Assembly (NCBI GenBank): GCA_046080565.1
Contig: JBJTUF010000269.1
Coordinates: 1 to 14,456, forward strand
Source of the DNA: Cuspidothrix sp046080565
Lineage (GTDB): Bacteria; Cyanobacteriota; Cyanobacteriia; Cyanobacteriales; Nostocaceae
Length of the DNA stretch: 14,456 bases
Direction: 5' to 3'
Of this stretch, positions 1-7,249 are shown one piece after another; within the stretch, counting starts at the first letter, position 1, and each line of letters starts with the position of its first letter. The notes under the pieces were generated by a model. That model saw nothing but the letters and a program-made list of their open reading frames with translations, ran no database searches and had not been told where the DNA came from. The translations under genes and the position numbers were made by a program.

Positions 1-173
1 GAAATAACCATCGGCATTTTTTCCGGGCTATACTAACAGTAACTATCTCTAGCCCTCATGATTACGTCAAGTCTGGCTCACATGAAAACATCCTCAAAGC
101 CCGACACAGACAGCCTTTTTAATTTTCGGACAGGTCTACTGTATAATTACATGGACAGAAGTAATTACACAAT
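1..173. other. Gene-free leading segment
   Basis: I see no convincing coding region, RNA gene or terminator here. The segment is AT-rich and holds a short direct repeat, TAATTACA, at about 144-151 and 162-169. It could be the distal flank of a gene outside the window. Nothing in it decides between promoter and downstream sequence. Confidence 0.4.
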
Positions 174-264
174 GTCATTGCGTTAGCGAGGCGTGGCTTT
201 AGCCATATCGAACGAAGCAAAATGAGACAATTTCAACCCTTGTGATTGCTTCGCTCGCAATGAC
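174..264. repeat. Foldback repeat with GTCATTGCG arms
   Basis: The left arm GTCATTGCG (174-182) is the exact reverse complement of CGCAATGAC (256-264). The pairing continues inward through AGCGA-type bases if two bases are bulged. A smaller hairpin, TGGCT/AGCCA, lies within it near 195-206. Repeats starting with GTCATTGCGAGCGAAGC are a common dispersed family in bacterial intergenic DNA, so I read this as a non-coding repeat. An 85-codon open frame on the minus strand across 183-440 comes from these repeats and is not a gene. Confidence 0.65.
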
Positions 265-314
265 TGTAAATGTTTTTGTCTAACTACTTTAGGAGTTACC
301 CAACTGGCACATTG

Positions 315-379
315 GTAGGGTGCGTCAGACTGCATAAATCCTGCAAATAAACAAATTCTCGATGTCTGCCGCACCCTAC
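315..379. repeat. 65-bp inverted-repeat element (MITE-like)
   Basis: The arm GTAGGGTGCGTCAGAC (315-330) pairs with GTCTGCCGCACCCTAC (364-379) with one mismatch over 16 bases, leaving a 33-base AT-rich centre. Elements with GTAGGGTGCGTCA ends are widespread in heterocystous cyanobacteria and look like small non-autonomous transposons or their remnants. No coding capacity. A clear target-site duplication is not visible. Confidence 0.6.
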
Positions 380-400
380 AACAGATTTTTAGTGTAACAC

Positions 401-544
401 TTGCGTAAGTCCTATACTTATCGTCATATATATTAACCATGTTCAGCTTTTATGAGAATATGCTGAGTAGAAAATAAATTTTGCCAAGGGATAAATTCAG
501 ATAATTTCTAGACTGACTTCATTTGAGTTTCAATAGTAGATGAG
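401..544. other. Intergenic upstream of the small exported protein
   Basis: This stretch starts with TTGCGTAAGTCCTATAC (401-417), which resembles a fragment of another dispersed cyanobacterial repeat. The rest (about 420-544) is the likely promoter region of the gene starting at 587. I could not find a -35/-10 pair with good spacing; TTGCCA at 481 followed by TAATTT at 502 is only a weak candidate. Confidence 0.3.
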
Positions 545-586
545 ATGGTGTGTTTAGTCGAAAAAGTAAAATACAAGGAAACACAA

Positions 587-967
587 ATGAAACTCGCTTC
601 TTCTTTACTCACAGGTGTTGCTTTAGCTGGTATGTTGACTGTTTGGGATGTGCCACTTCAAGCTATTAATCCTGTATTAGTCCAAGCATCCGCCGCAGAA
701 ATGAAAGATGCCACAGGTTTGACTGCTCAAAAAAAAATAGACTTAGTGATGAAAAATAAGGGTCAATTTGGCGGTGGTGATCAATTACGTCGGTTCTTTT
801 TTGGTGATCTTGAACCTCTTGCTGTGCAACCTGGAGGTGCAGGTATGGTCGTAAATCTTTACAACAAAGCTAATAATGTTACATTTGCTTATTGTTCAAC
901 CTATGATGTGGTAGTCGCGGTAAAAAAAGGTAAAATATCTAAGTTTGATCCCAAAGAAGTGAAGTAA
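587..967 (+). CDS. Small exported protein of unknown function
   Basis: A 126-residue protein that I do not recognise. I chose the ATG at 587 because AAGGAA (575-580) sits six bases upstream as a ribosome binding site and because the protein then begins with a classical signal peptide: MKLASS, a hydrophobic stretch at about residues 5-20, and possible signal peptidase I sites after LQA (26) or ASA (36). An in-frame ATG at 545 would put 14 non-conforming residues in front of the signal. The mature part is small and fairly basic with one cysteine (in FAYCSTYD), a glycine-rich patch (QFGGGDQ), a phenylalanine run (RRFFFGD) and a C-terminal basic strand ending KFDPKEVK. There is no obvious enzyme motif. 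It is likely periplasmic or secreted. It stands alone: about 110 bases separate it from the next gene. Confidence 0.7.
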   Translation: MKLASSLLTGVALAGMLTVWDVPLQAINPVLVQASAAEMKDATGLTAQKKIDLVMKNKGQFGGGDQLRRFFFGDLEPLAVQPGGAGMVVNLYNKANNVTFAYCSTYDVVVAVKKGKISKFDPKEVK

Positions 968-973
968 TTTTCA

Positions 974-1026
974 TAGGGTTGATAGGGAAAATTAATTTAG
1001 TGATCACAATGGTACTTTCAACCCTA
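974..1026 (+). terminator. Possible stem-loop after the small exported protein
   Basis: TAGGGTTGA (974-982) pairs perfectly with TCAACCCTA (1018-1026) across a 35-base loop, beginning seven bases after the stop codon. There is no T-run, so it is not a standard intrinsic terminator; it may instead stabilise the 3' end or be chance. Confidence 0.3.
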
Positions 1027-1077
1027 ATTTATATATTTTGTAGTCAGGGCTTTAGCCCTTAAACTAGGACTAAAATC

Positions 1078-1812
1078 ATGGAAGTTAAAGATACTCTTTT
1101 GTTATTACATCCCGTATTAGCTGTAATTTTAGTTTTTCCCTTAATTGGGATTATTGTTAACCGAGCATTACAAGTTCGTCAACGCCGATTAGAAACTATA
1201 GAAAATGGTAAAAGTAAAATTCCCCCTGTTGTGGGACAAGAACACGTTCAACTAGGAAAGTGGTTAACTGGTGCAGTTGTTGGTATTATTTTAATCGCTT
1301 TAACTAATGATGTTTTTGGCAATATTATAGAAAAGCAAGTTTGGGATAAATCACCATTTCAGGTAATTTTTATTGGTTTATTATTAGCAGCAACTATTGG
1401 TTCTTTATTTTTACTATATCGAGCGAAAGAGGTAAAATGGCGCGGTATATTTGCAACTTTGACTGGAATTGGTTTAGTTGTGCTAGGTTGTCAAGATGGT
1501 GTTTATCGCAAAACTGATCAATGGTATATTTCTCATTATTATTATGGACAAGCGGCTGCCTTAATAATGATTTTTTCTCTGGCGATTTTACCAGATATTT
1601 ATAAAGATAAAACAAACCGTTGGCGCAAGATTCATATTATTCTCAATTGCATTGCCCTTTTATTATTTATTGGACAAGGAATTACCGGAGTTATATCATT
1701 ATTAGAGATACCTCTGACTTGGCAAGAATCTTATGTTAAGATGCTTTATGAGCAAAAGTGTGATACACAAACTTGCACAATTCAAGCACCTTCTTTAGTT
1801 CCAAAACCTTAA
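1078..1812 (+). CDS. DUF4079-type six-helix membrane protein
   Basis: A 244-residue integral membrane protein. Hydrophobic helices lie at about 9-30, 61-80, 93-114, 121-138, 155-172 and 186-206. Histidines sit at or close to helix ends: H11 (LHPVLA), H56, H153 (SHYYYGQ) and H186 (KIHIILN). This layout matches the cyanobacterial DUF4079 family as I remember it; members look like cytochrome b561 or ferric-reductase-type haem proteins, so bis-histidine haem binding is plausible but unproven. The tail (about 218-244) is hydrophilic with two cysteines (C228, C233). AGGAC at 1066-1070 lies eight bases before the ATG. The gene is followed after nine bases by the convergent stop of a response regulator, so the two 3' ends must overlap in transcription. 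A short palindrome, GGGCTTTAGCCC, lies upstream at about 1048-1059. Confidence 0.7.
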   Translation: MEVKDTLLLLHPVLAVILVFPLIGIIVNRALQVRQRRLETIENGKSKIPPVVGQEHVQLGKWLTGAVVGIILIALTNDVFGNIIEKQVWDKSPFQVIFIGLLLAATIGSLFLLYRAKEVKWRGIFATLTGIGLVVLGCQDGVYRKTDQWYISHYYYGQAAALIMIFSLAILPDIYKDKTNRWRKIHIILNCIALLLFIGQGITGVISLLEIPLTWQESYVKMLYEQKCDTQTCTIQAPSLVPKP

Positions 1813-1821
1813 TTAATCATA

Positions 1822-2499
1822 TTAAATTTCACGTAGTGCATAACCTACACCACGGACTGTGTGAATTAACCGCTTTTGGTGATTTTCTTCTAACTTGAGC
1901 CGTAAATAACGAATATAAACTTCAATAATATTAGAATCTCCCATAAAATCATATCCCCAAACTTTTTCTAATATTTGTTCTCTGGTAAAAACTTGTCGGG
2001 GATAGGAAAAAAGATATTCTAGTAAATCAAATTCTTTGGCTGTTAATTCAATTAATTTTTTACCCCGATAAACTTGACGAGTACGACGATTTAAACTCAA
2101 GTCTTCAAACTGCAAAATATCTTCATCTATTTCTTGAGTGCGACGAAGATGAGCGCGAATTCTAGCTAATAGTTCTTCAATGCTAAATGGTTTAATGACA
2201 TAATCATCTGCACCTGCATCTAAACCAGTAACCCGATCACTAACTTCATCTTTTGCTGTTAATAAAATTACGGGAATTGAGTTACCGGTGGTTCGCAACC
2301 GACGACAAATTTCTACACCGGATAAACCTGGTAACATCCAATCTAGAATAGCTAAATCTGGGGATGATTCTCGTGCTAATGTTAAACCTATCATACCATC
2401 ATGGGCGACGGTAACTTGATATCCTTCACTCTTTAATTCTAATTCGACAAATCGCGCTAGTTTGATTTCATCTTCAACTAAAAGAATATGTGGTGACAT
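1822..2499 (-). CDS. OmpR/PhoB-family response regulator
   Basis: A 225-residue DNA-binding response regulator. The receiver domain (about 3-118) has the acidic pair D10/E11 (LLVEDE), the phospho-acceptor D53 (ILDWMLPG), T81 and K103 (VIKPFS). A winged-helix OmpR-type effector domain follows at about 128-224 (FDLLEYL, the recognition-helix region near VYIRYLRLKLE, and the wing HTVRGVGYALRE). The kinase gene lies directly upstream on the same strand, 67 bases away, so this is the cognate pair and transcription runs kinase first, regulator second. The ATG at 2499 is preceded by TTTAGG, which is too close to act as a normal Shine-Dalgarno. Several cyanobacterial regulators (RppA, ManR, others) have this architecture, so I give no symbol. 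The target is unknown. Confidence 0.93.
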   Translation of the reverse strand: MSPHILLVEDEIKLARFVELELKSEGYQVTVAHDGMIGLTLARESSPDLAILDWMLPGLSGVEICRRLRTTGNSIPVILLTAKDEVSDRVTGLDAGADDYVIKPFSIEELLARIRAHLRRTQEIDEDILQFEDLSLNRRTRQVYRGKKLIELTAKEFDLLEYLFSYPRQVFTREQILEKVWGYDFMGDSNIIEVYIRYLRLKLEENHQKRLIHTVRGVGYALREI

Positions 2500-2566
2500 C
2501 CTAAAAATTGGTAAATTAAATTGAGTATTTTTCTAGGTTAAATTGGTAATTGATAATTAATAATTC

Positions 2567-3976
2567 TCAATTATTAAGTAAAGTAATGGTAAATATACTT
2601 CCTTCTTCTAATTTTGATTCTACGGTGATATTACCTCTCATCCCTTCTACAAAAGTTTTGACAATTGATAAACCTAAACCAGTACCACCTGTTGCAGAAC
2701 TGCGAGATTCATCTACACGGTAAAAGCGTTCAAAAATCCGGCTTTGGTGTTGTAAAGGAATACCATAGCCCTGATCGCAAACTTGAATAATTACTGTATC
2801 ATGTAATTGGTTTAATTTTAAAATTATTGGTGTATTAGGTGGAGAATATTTAACAGCGTTATCTATTAAATTGAGTAATACTTGTTTCAATCGGTTGTAG
2901 TCGGTTTTGACTTCTATGGGATAAATTTGGGATTCGATGGTAATATGGCGATCGCTATATTTTGCTGCCATGCTTACCACTTCTTCAACTAAGTCATTCA
3001 GTACGTAAGATTTGATCTGAAATCGTAAATAACCGCTATCTGCCCTGGCTAAATCTAATAAATCTTGTAGTAATCTGATGGTATGTTCAGCTTCAGAAGC
3101 AGCAGTTTCTAAAGCTTCTAGTTGAATTTCTGTTAAGTTATTTTGTCTGCGGAGAACACTTTGTAAATAACCATGGACAATGGTTAAGGGTGTGCGTAAT
3201 TCGTGGGAAACATTACTTACAAATTGTCGTTCTTGTTCCCAAGATTGGGAAAGTCGAGATAATAACATAGTTAAAGTTTGTGCTAATTCTTTAACTTCAC
3301 TGGGTGCATTATCTAAATATAGCTGTGCTTGTCCTAAATCTTCTATAGAAATAACAGCAGTCATTTGACTGAGTTCACGTAATGGTTGTAGAGAACGGTG
3401 AATATAAAAGGCGATCGCTATAGTCATGACAGTAATTGCTAAAATACTGGCAATACTCAAACTCCTTACCATGGCTACAAACATTGTCTGTTCGGTAGTA
3501 ATATCTTGAACTACAAATAATGTACCCAATAATTTACCCTGGACTTGTAAAGCACCTCCACTTAAAACGAAGTAGTTTTTATTAACTTGGTAAACTTGGG
3601 GTTTAATTGACATATTGGTAAGAGACATTAATTCAGCTACCATAGAATTAGATAGCAAATCTAAATTGGTAGATTTTACCAAGATTTGATTATCAGCACT
3701 CTTTAGCCATAGTAATGTATTAGTATTTGCTAAATTATTAATAGCTTTTTGTACCCCTGTTTCCGGTTGCATCATTTCACTATACAGTTGGACATCACGA
3801 GGCAACCGATCAACTATTTGTTGAATACTATACTTATGACTATCAATCAAAATTTGCTGCATTCTCCAACTTGTCCATACAGCCAGACTACCTAATATTG
3901 AAGCGGAAAATACAGTAATTCCCACTGTTAACCGCAGCCGTAACGAAAAGATATCAAACTTTCTAATTTGCTTCAC
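2567..3976 (-). CDS. Membrane sensor histidine kinase with HAMP domain
   Basis: A 469-residue kinase. The first membrane helix lies at about 17-37, followed by an extracytoplasmic sensor region (38-165) with no family I can name, a second helix at 171-192, a HAMP linker (about 193-245), a HisKA dimerisation domain with phospho-acceptor H258 (SHELRTPL), and a HATPase domain. The latter shows the N-box (LLNLIDNAVKYS, N373), G1 (DQGYGIP, D401), an F-box (IFERFYR) and G2 (GTGLGLSIVK). All catalytic motifs are intact. The start is GTG at 3976; there is no in-frame ATG before residue 39, which would delete the first helix, and no Shine-Dalgarno is visible. A TATACT sequence (minus strand of 3984-3989) lies only eight bases upstream of the GTG, which would fit a leaderless transcript, though no good -35 is present. 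It forms an operon with the regulator at 1822-2499. Confidence 0.93.
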   Translation of the reverse strand: MKQIRKFDIFSLRLRLTVGITVFSASILGSLAVWTSWRMQQILIDSHKYSIQQIVDRLPRDVQLYSEMMQPETGVQKAINNLANTNTLLWLKSADNQILVKSTNLDLLSNSMVAELMSLTNMSIKPQVYQVNKNYFVLSGGALQVQGKLLGTLFVVQDITTEQTMFVAMVRSLSIASILAITVMTIAIAFYIHRSLQPLRELSQMTAVISIEDLGQAQLYLDNAPSEVKELAQTLTMLLSRLSQSWEQERQFVSNVSHELRTPLTIVHGYLQSVLRRQNNLTEIQLEALETAASEAEHTIRLLQDLLDLARADSGYLRFQIKSYVLNDLVEEVVSMAAKYSDRHITIESQIYPIEVKTDYNRLKQVLLNLIDNAVKYSPPNTPIILKLNQLHDTVIIQVCDQGYGIPLQHQSRIFERFYRVDESRSSATGGTGLGLSIVKTFVEGMRGNITVESKLEEGSIFTITLLNN

Positions 3977-4222
3977 TTGTTTAAGTATAATTTGGGGGTG
4001 AAGAATATTCTATTTACCTGAAGATGAAGGAATTGCCACTATTAATAATTTAAACCTAATTGATAATAATTAAATTAATTTCCTCTGAGAATTAGCTTAA
4101 TAGTTCTTGTTTTAAACTAAACCCAGAACTAAAGTTTTTATTCATACTTCTTTCCTCCTGTCTCCTGCCTTCTTTGTAAATACACGTAGGTGGGCAATAC
4201 CCACCATGGCTAGTTTTTATGA
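3977..4222. other. Intergenic between recN and the histidine kinase
   Basis: No gene. It contains the presumed promoter of the kinase operon at its left end and recN's 3' region at its right. A purine/pyrimidine-biased degenerate repeat at 4151-4175 reads, on the minus strand, as AGAAGGCAGGAG-type units related to a second copy at 8358-8377. Confidence 0.4.
4189..4205 (-). terminator. Hairpin downstream of recN
   Basis: GGTGGG (4189-4194) pairs with CCCACC (4200-4205) around a five-base loop, 18 bases past the recN stop. No T-tract follows on the minus strand, so it is a weak terminator candidate. GGTGGGCAATRCCCACC is also a repeat that recurs in cyanobacterial intergenic DNA. Confidence 0.35.
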
Positions 4223-5953
4223 CTATTTTCCTCTTTCTCGATGAGTAGCAGCTTGTAATAATAAAGATTCAGCAAAAGCGATCGCTTCATTTGCAGATTT
4301 ACCACCGGCTAATTGTGCCAATTCCTCACGGCGAGTGGTTAAATTATCTAAACTGGTAACTCTGACAACGGTACGCTGTTCATCATTACTGTTTCTGGCT
4401 TTACTAATGACTAATTTATCCACCCGAAAATGACGATCTGCCATAGCTGCGACTAGGGGTTGATGGGTGACACATAATATTTGATGTCCTTGACTAAGTT
4501 GGTGCAATTTTTCCGCTATGGCTTGGGCAACTCTTCCAGAAACCCCCACATCAATTTCATCAAATACCATTGTTCCCACTTCATTACCTTGATTAAAACA
4601 AGCTTTTAATGCTAATAAAAAACGGCTCATTTCACCACCAGAAGCAATTTCTGTTAATGGTCGAATAGGTTCACCAGGATTAGGACTAAACATAAAAGTA
4701 ATTTTATCTGCGCCTGTAGCAGTAGGAGAAATGGAGACAATTTCTACTTGAAATTTTACTTTATCCATTGCTAAAGGTTTGAGTTGGGCGAGTAACCGAG
4801 ATTCTAAATTAGCTGCCGTTTCCCGACGTAATTGGCTTAATTTTTGAGTAATTTGATAGAGTTCTTGTAAATATAATTGTTCTTGTTGTTCTAAACTTTC
4901 AATAGATTGTTCACTATTATTTAATTCAGCTAATTCATTTTGAATACGTTCATAATAGGCTATTGCTTCCGTGAGAGTTGGGCCATATTTGCGACAAATT
5001 TGTTTTAATTCCCGGATGCGTTCATCCACCTCTTCCAACCTCTGGGGATCTGCTTCCAAACCTTCCCCATAGGCGTTAATTTGTCTACCAACTTCCATAA
5101 CAGCAGCGATCGCATCCCGCACCAATTCTAATAAAGATTGTAATTGAGAATCATACTCCACCATGTCAGTTAATATCATCTCCCCATCAGCCAATAAATC
5201 AGCCGCAGTCCTAGTTTCCTGATCATCTTGATACAAAGCCTGATAAACTTTGTAACTCATTTGTTGTAAATCAACCACATGATTTAGCCGTTCTCTTTCT
5301 TGATTTAATTGTTCCAATTCTTGAAGATCATCAAGATTAGCCGCACCCAATTCTTGCACTTGATAGGTGAGTAGATCTAACTGTTGTAACCGTTCCCGTT
5401 CTGATATCCGGCGTTTTTCTAAAGTTTGGTGTGCTTGTTGATATAAACTAAAAGCAGCCGCCACATTTTGCCGTTTTACCAATAAAGCATCCCCACCATA
5501 TAAATCTAACCAATCTCGAACTTGGGCAGATTGTCCCACTTGTACAGTTTGTCCCTGTGCTGTAATTTCCACCAAGCGATCGCGTAAACTTGCCATTAAT
5601 TGACGATTTACCAATACCCCATTCACCCTTGATCTACTGCGGATATTACTGCTAGTCGTAGCAATTTCCCGGCTAATAATGACAACATGATCATCTGTTA
5701 AATCAATTTCCTGTTCACTCAACCAAGCTGCTAGAGGTGGAGTAACACTAAAAGTCGCTTCCACTATAGCCCGATTTGTGCCAGTGCGAATCACCCGACT
5801 AGAAACTTTGCCACCTAAAACCGCATCAATTGCATCTAAAATAATTGACTTTCCTGCACCAGTTTCTCCCGTTAATACATTTAAACCCGCGCCAAAATCC
5901 AATTCCAGATGATCAATCAAAGCGAAATTTTCAATTCTTAAATGTAGCAGCAT
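4223..5953 (-). CDS. recN: DNA repair protein RecN
   Basis: A 576-residue SMC-like ATPase of double-strand-break repair, of normal length for RecN. The N-terminus (MLLHLRIENFALID) and Walker A (GETGAGKS, 29-36) are textbook. The middle (about 150-390) is the coiled-coil arm pair, rich in E, Q and L. The C-terminal head has the ABC signature (SGGEMSRF, from 438), Walker B (MVFDEIDVGVSG, D465/E466) and the H-loop (CVTHQP, H497). It should bind DNA ends and load or act with RecA in the cytoplasm. GAGG (minus strand of 5963-5966) lies nine bases before the ATG and supports this start. The gene appears monocistronic. Its upstream region (5996-6268) is filled by two repeat elements, which may have displaced or supplied promoter sequence. 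Three HIP1 sites lie inside the gene. Confidence 0.97.
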   Translation of the reverse strand: MLLHLRIENFALIDHLELDFGAGLNVLTGETGAGKSIILDAIDAVLGGKVSSRVIRTGTNRAIVEATFSVTPPLAAWLSEQEIDLTDDHVVIISREIATTSSNIRSRSRVNGVLVNRQLMASLRDRLVEITAQGQTVQVGQSAQVRDWLDLYGGDALLVKRQNVAAAFSLYQQAHQTLEKRRISERERLQQLDLLTYQVQELGAANLDDLQELEQLNQERERLNHVVDLQQMSYKVYQALYQDDQETRTAADLLADGEMILTDMVEYDSQLQSLLELVRDAIAAVMEVGRQINAYGEGLEADPQRLEEVDERIRELKQICRKYGPTLTEAIAYYERIQNELAELNNSEQSIESLEQQEQLYLQELYQITQKLSQLRRETAANLESRLLAQLKPLAMDKVKFQVEIVSISPTATGADKITFMFSPNPGEPIRPLTEIASGGEMSRFLLALKACFNQGNEVGTMVFDEIDVGVSGRVAQAIAEKLHQLSQGHQILCVTHQPLVAAMADRHFRVDKLVISKARNSNDEQRTVVRVTSLDNLTTRREELAQLAGGKSANEAIAFAESLLLQAATHRERGK

Positions 5954-5995
5954 TTGACTAAGCCTCGGATTACAGATTTCCCTGATTTTTACTGA

Positions 5996-6098
5996 TTACT
6001 ATACTCATCACGGCTGAGAATTGAATTTATCTAGAGGTTTAGCACCGCTAAACCCTTACCTATAGAATCACACAATTAAGCCATTCTCAGTATAGTAA
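5996..6098. repeat. Nested foldback element upstream of recN
   Basis: The outer arms TTACTATACT (5996-6005) and AGTATAGTAA (6089-6098) are perfectly complementary. A second pair, CTGAGAAT (6014-6021) and ATTCTCAG (6083-6090), overlaps the right outer arm by two bases, so the two pairings compete. A central hairpin, GGTTTAGC/GCTAAACC (6036-6043, 6047-6054), has a three-base loop. No coding capacity. It looks like a small non-autonomous mobile element or structured repeat. It ends one base before the TTA duplication of the adjacent MITE. Confidence 0.6.
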
Positions 6099-6102
6099 CT
6101 TA

Positions 6103-6265
6103 GAGAATGTTTGAAAAGTTTTAGGTTCTGATTTTACGAACTTACAGATATCCCCTAATACCCTTTAGTAAGGAGGGAACTAGAGTCAAAGTCCCCCTTT
6201 TTAAGTAGGATTTAGGGGCATCTAAAAATATTTGATACACTATAAGGGACTTTTCAAACACCCTC
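6103..6265. mobile_element. 163-bp MITE, intact, with TTA target duplication
   Basis: The terminal inverted repeats are GAGAATGTTTGAAAAGT (6103-6119) and ACTTTTCAAACACCCTC (6249-6265), 15 of 17 bases complementary. TTA directly flanks both ends (6100-6102 and 6266-6268), a good three-base target-site duplication. The interior has no open frame. Three-base TNA duplications are known for the IS1031-type subgroup of IS5 transposases, so mobilisation by such an enzyme elsewhere in the genome is a reasonable inference. The right-hand TTA is also the stop codon (TAA on the minus strand) of the WD40 reading frame. A second, truncated, inverted copy lies at about 8803-8926. Confidence 0.8.
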
Positions 6266-7249
6266 TTAGGAGACAGGAAACAGAGTAATAGTTGTATCAC
6301 CACTACCCGCCGCTAATATTTTACCATCTGGACTAAAAGCAACTGAGTAAATTACTGAATCTGTACATTTAATACTGGAAATTTCCTCACCACTAGCTAC
6401 TGACCATAATTTTACAGTTTTATCTTTACTGGTACTGGCTATCATCTGTCCATTGGGACTATATGCGACAGAACAAATATGATCAAAATGTCCCGTTAAA
6501 CTTCTAATTTCTTGATTAGTTTCTACACTCCACAACTTCACTGTTGTATCTTGACTACCACTGACTAAAAATTTGCCATCAGGACTAAATGCTAGAGAAG
6601 TAACTCCTCCAAACCAATCAGAATTTCCTGTTAATGTTTTTACCTTATTTTCTGTTAATTGTAAAATCTTAATAGTTTTATCATTACCGCCTGCACCACT
6701 AGCTAATAATTTACCATCAGGACTAAAAGCCACACATAAAACATCATCAGTATGACCTTTAAAAGAGTAAATTTCTTTTTTAGATTCCATAGACCATAAC
6801 TTTACTGTTTTATCTTTACTACTACTAGCAATAATCTTGCCCAGAGGACTAAATGCCACAGCATTTACCCTCTCTTCATGTCCAGTAAAAATAAAAGTTT
6901 CTATCCCCTTATTTACATTCCATAATTTAATAGTTTTGTCATCACTGCCACTAACTAAAAATTGACTATCTGGACTAAATGCAACTGAATTAATTCCTTT
7001 AGATAAAGAAAATTCTTCATGTGCTTGTAAAGATAGATATTCCTGGGTTGCTAAATCCCACAATTTAATAGTTTTATCATCACTTCCACTAGCTAAAAAC
7101 TGATTATCTGGACTAAAAGCTACAGACAGAACTTTATTTGTATGTCCTTGGAAAGTACCAATCAGTATTAATTTTTCGCCGTTTTCATTTAATAAAGATG
7201 TACTAGAAACTCCTTCTTTTATTGCTAATTTTTCTTCATGATTATCTAC
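6266..7249 (-). pseudogene. WD40 seven-bladed propeller, C-terminal part of a split gene
   Basis: 327 sense codons that follow, in the same frame, directly after the TAA (7250-7252) of the coiled-coil gene. Seven WD40 repeats can be counted, each with a GH-like start, a VAFSPDG-type strand and a DKTIKLW-type end, making one complete propeller that ends at FPVS. The first blade (from GTFQGHTNK) lies between 7163 and about 7050. The 62 codons from 7249 to 7064 contain no ATG, GTG or TTG, and the first usable codon, a TTG at 7063, falls at the end of blade 1 and would break the propeller. So this is best read as the 3' half of a coiled-coil/WD40 fusion cut by one nonsense codon. Such propellers are protein-interaction scaffolds. 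Alternatives are readthrough, a non-standard start (ATT or CTG near 7160) or a sequencing error. The stop codon sits in the duplicated target of a MITE. Confidence 0.75.

Noticed and set aside
183..440. 85-codon open frame on the minus strand
   Set aside because: It runs through two foldback repeats, has no ribosome binding site, and its peptide is of the type produced by translating dispersed repeats.
1394..1615. 73-codon minus-strand frame opposite the DUF4079-type gene
   Set aside because: Antisense shadow; no ribosome binding site and no recognisable protein features.
7061..7063. TTG as the start of an independent WD40 gene
   Set aside because: It falls at the end of the first WD40 blade, has no Shine-Dalgarno, and would leave only six full blades; the frame is open and WD40-like upstream of it.
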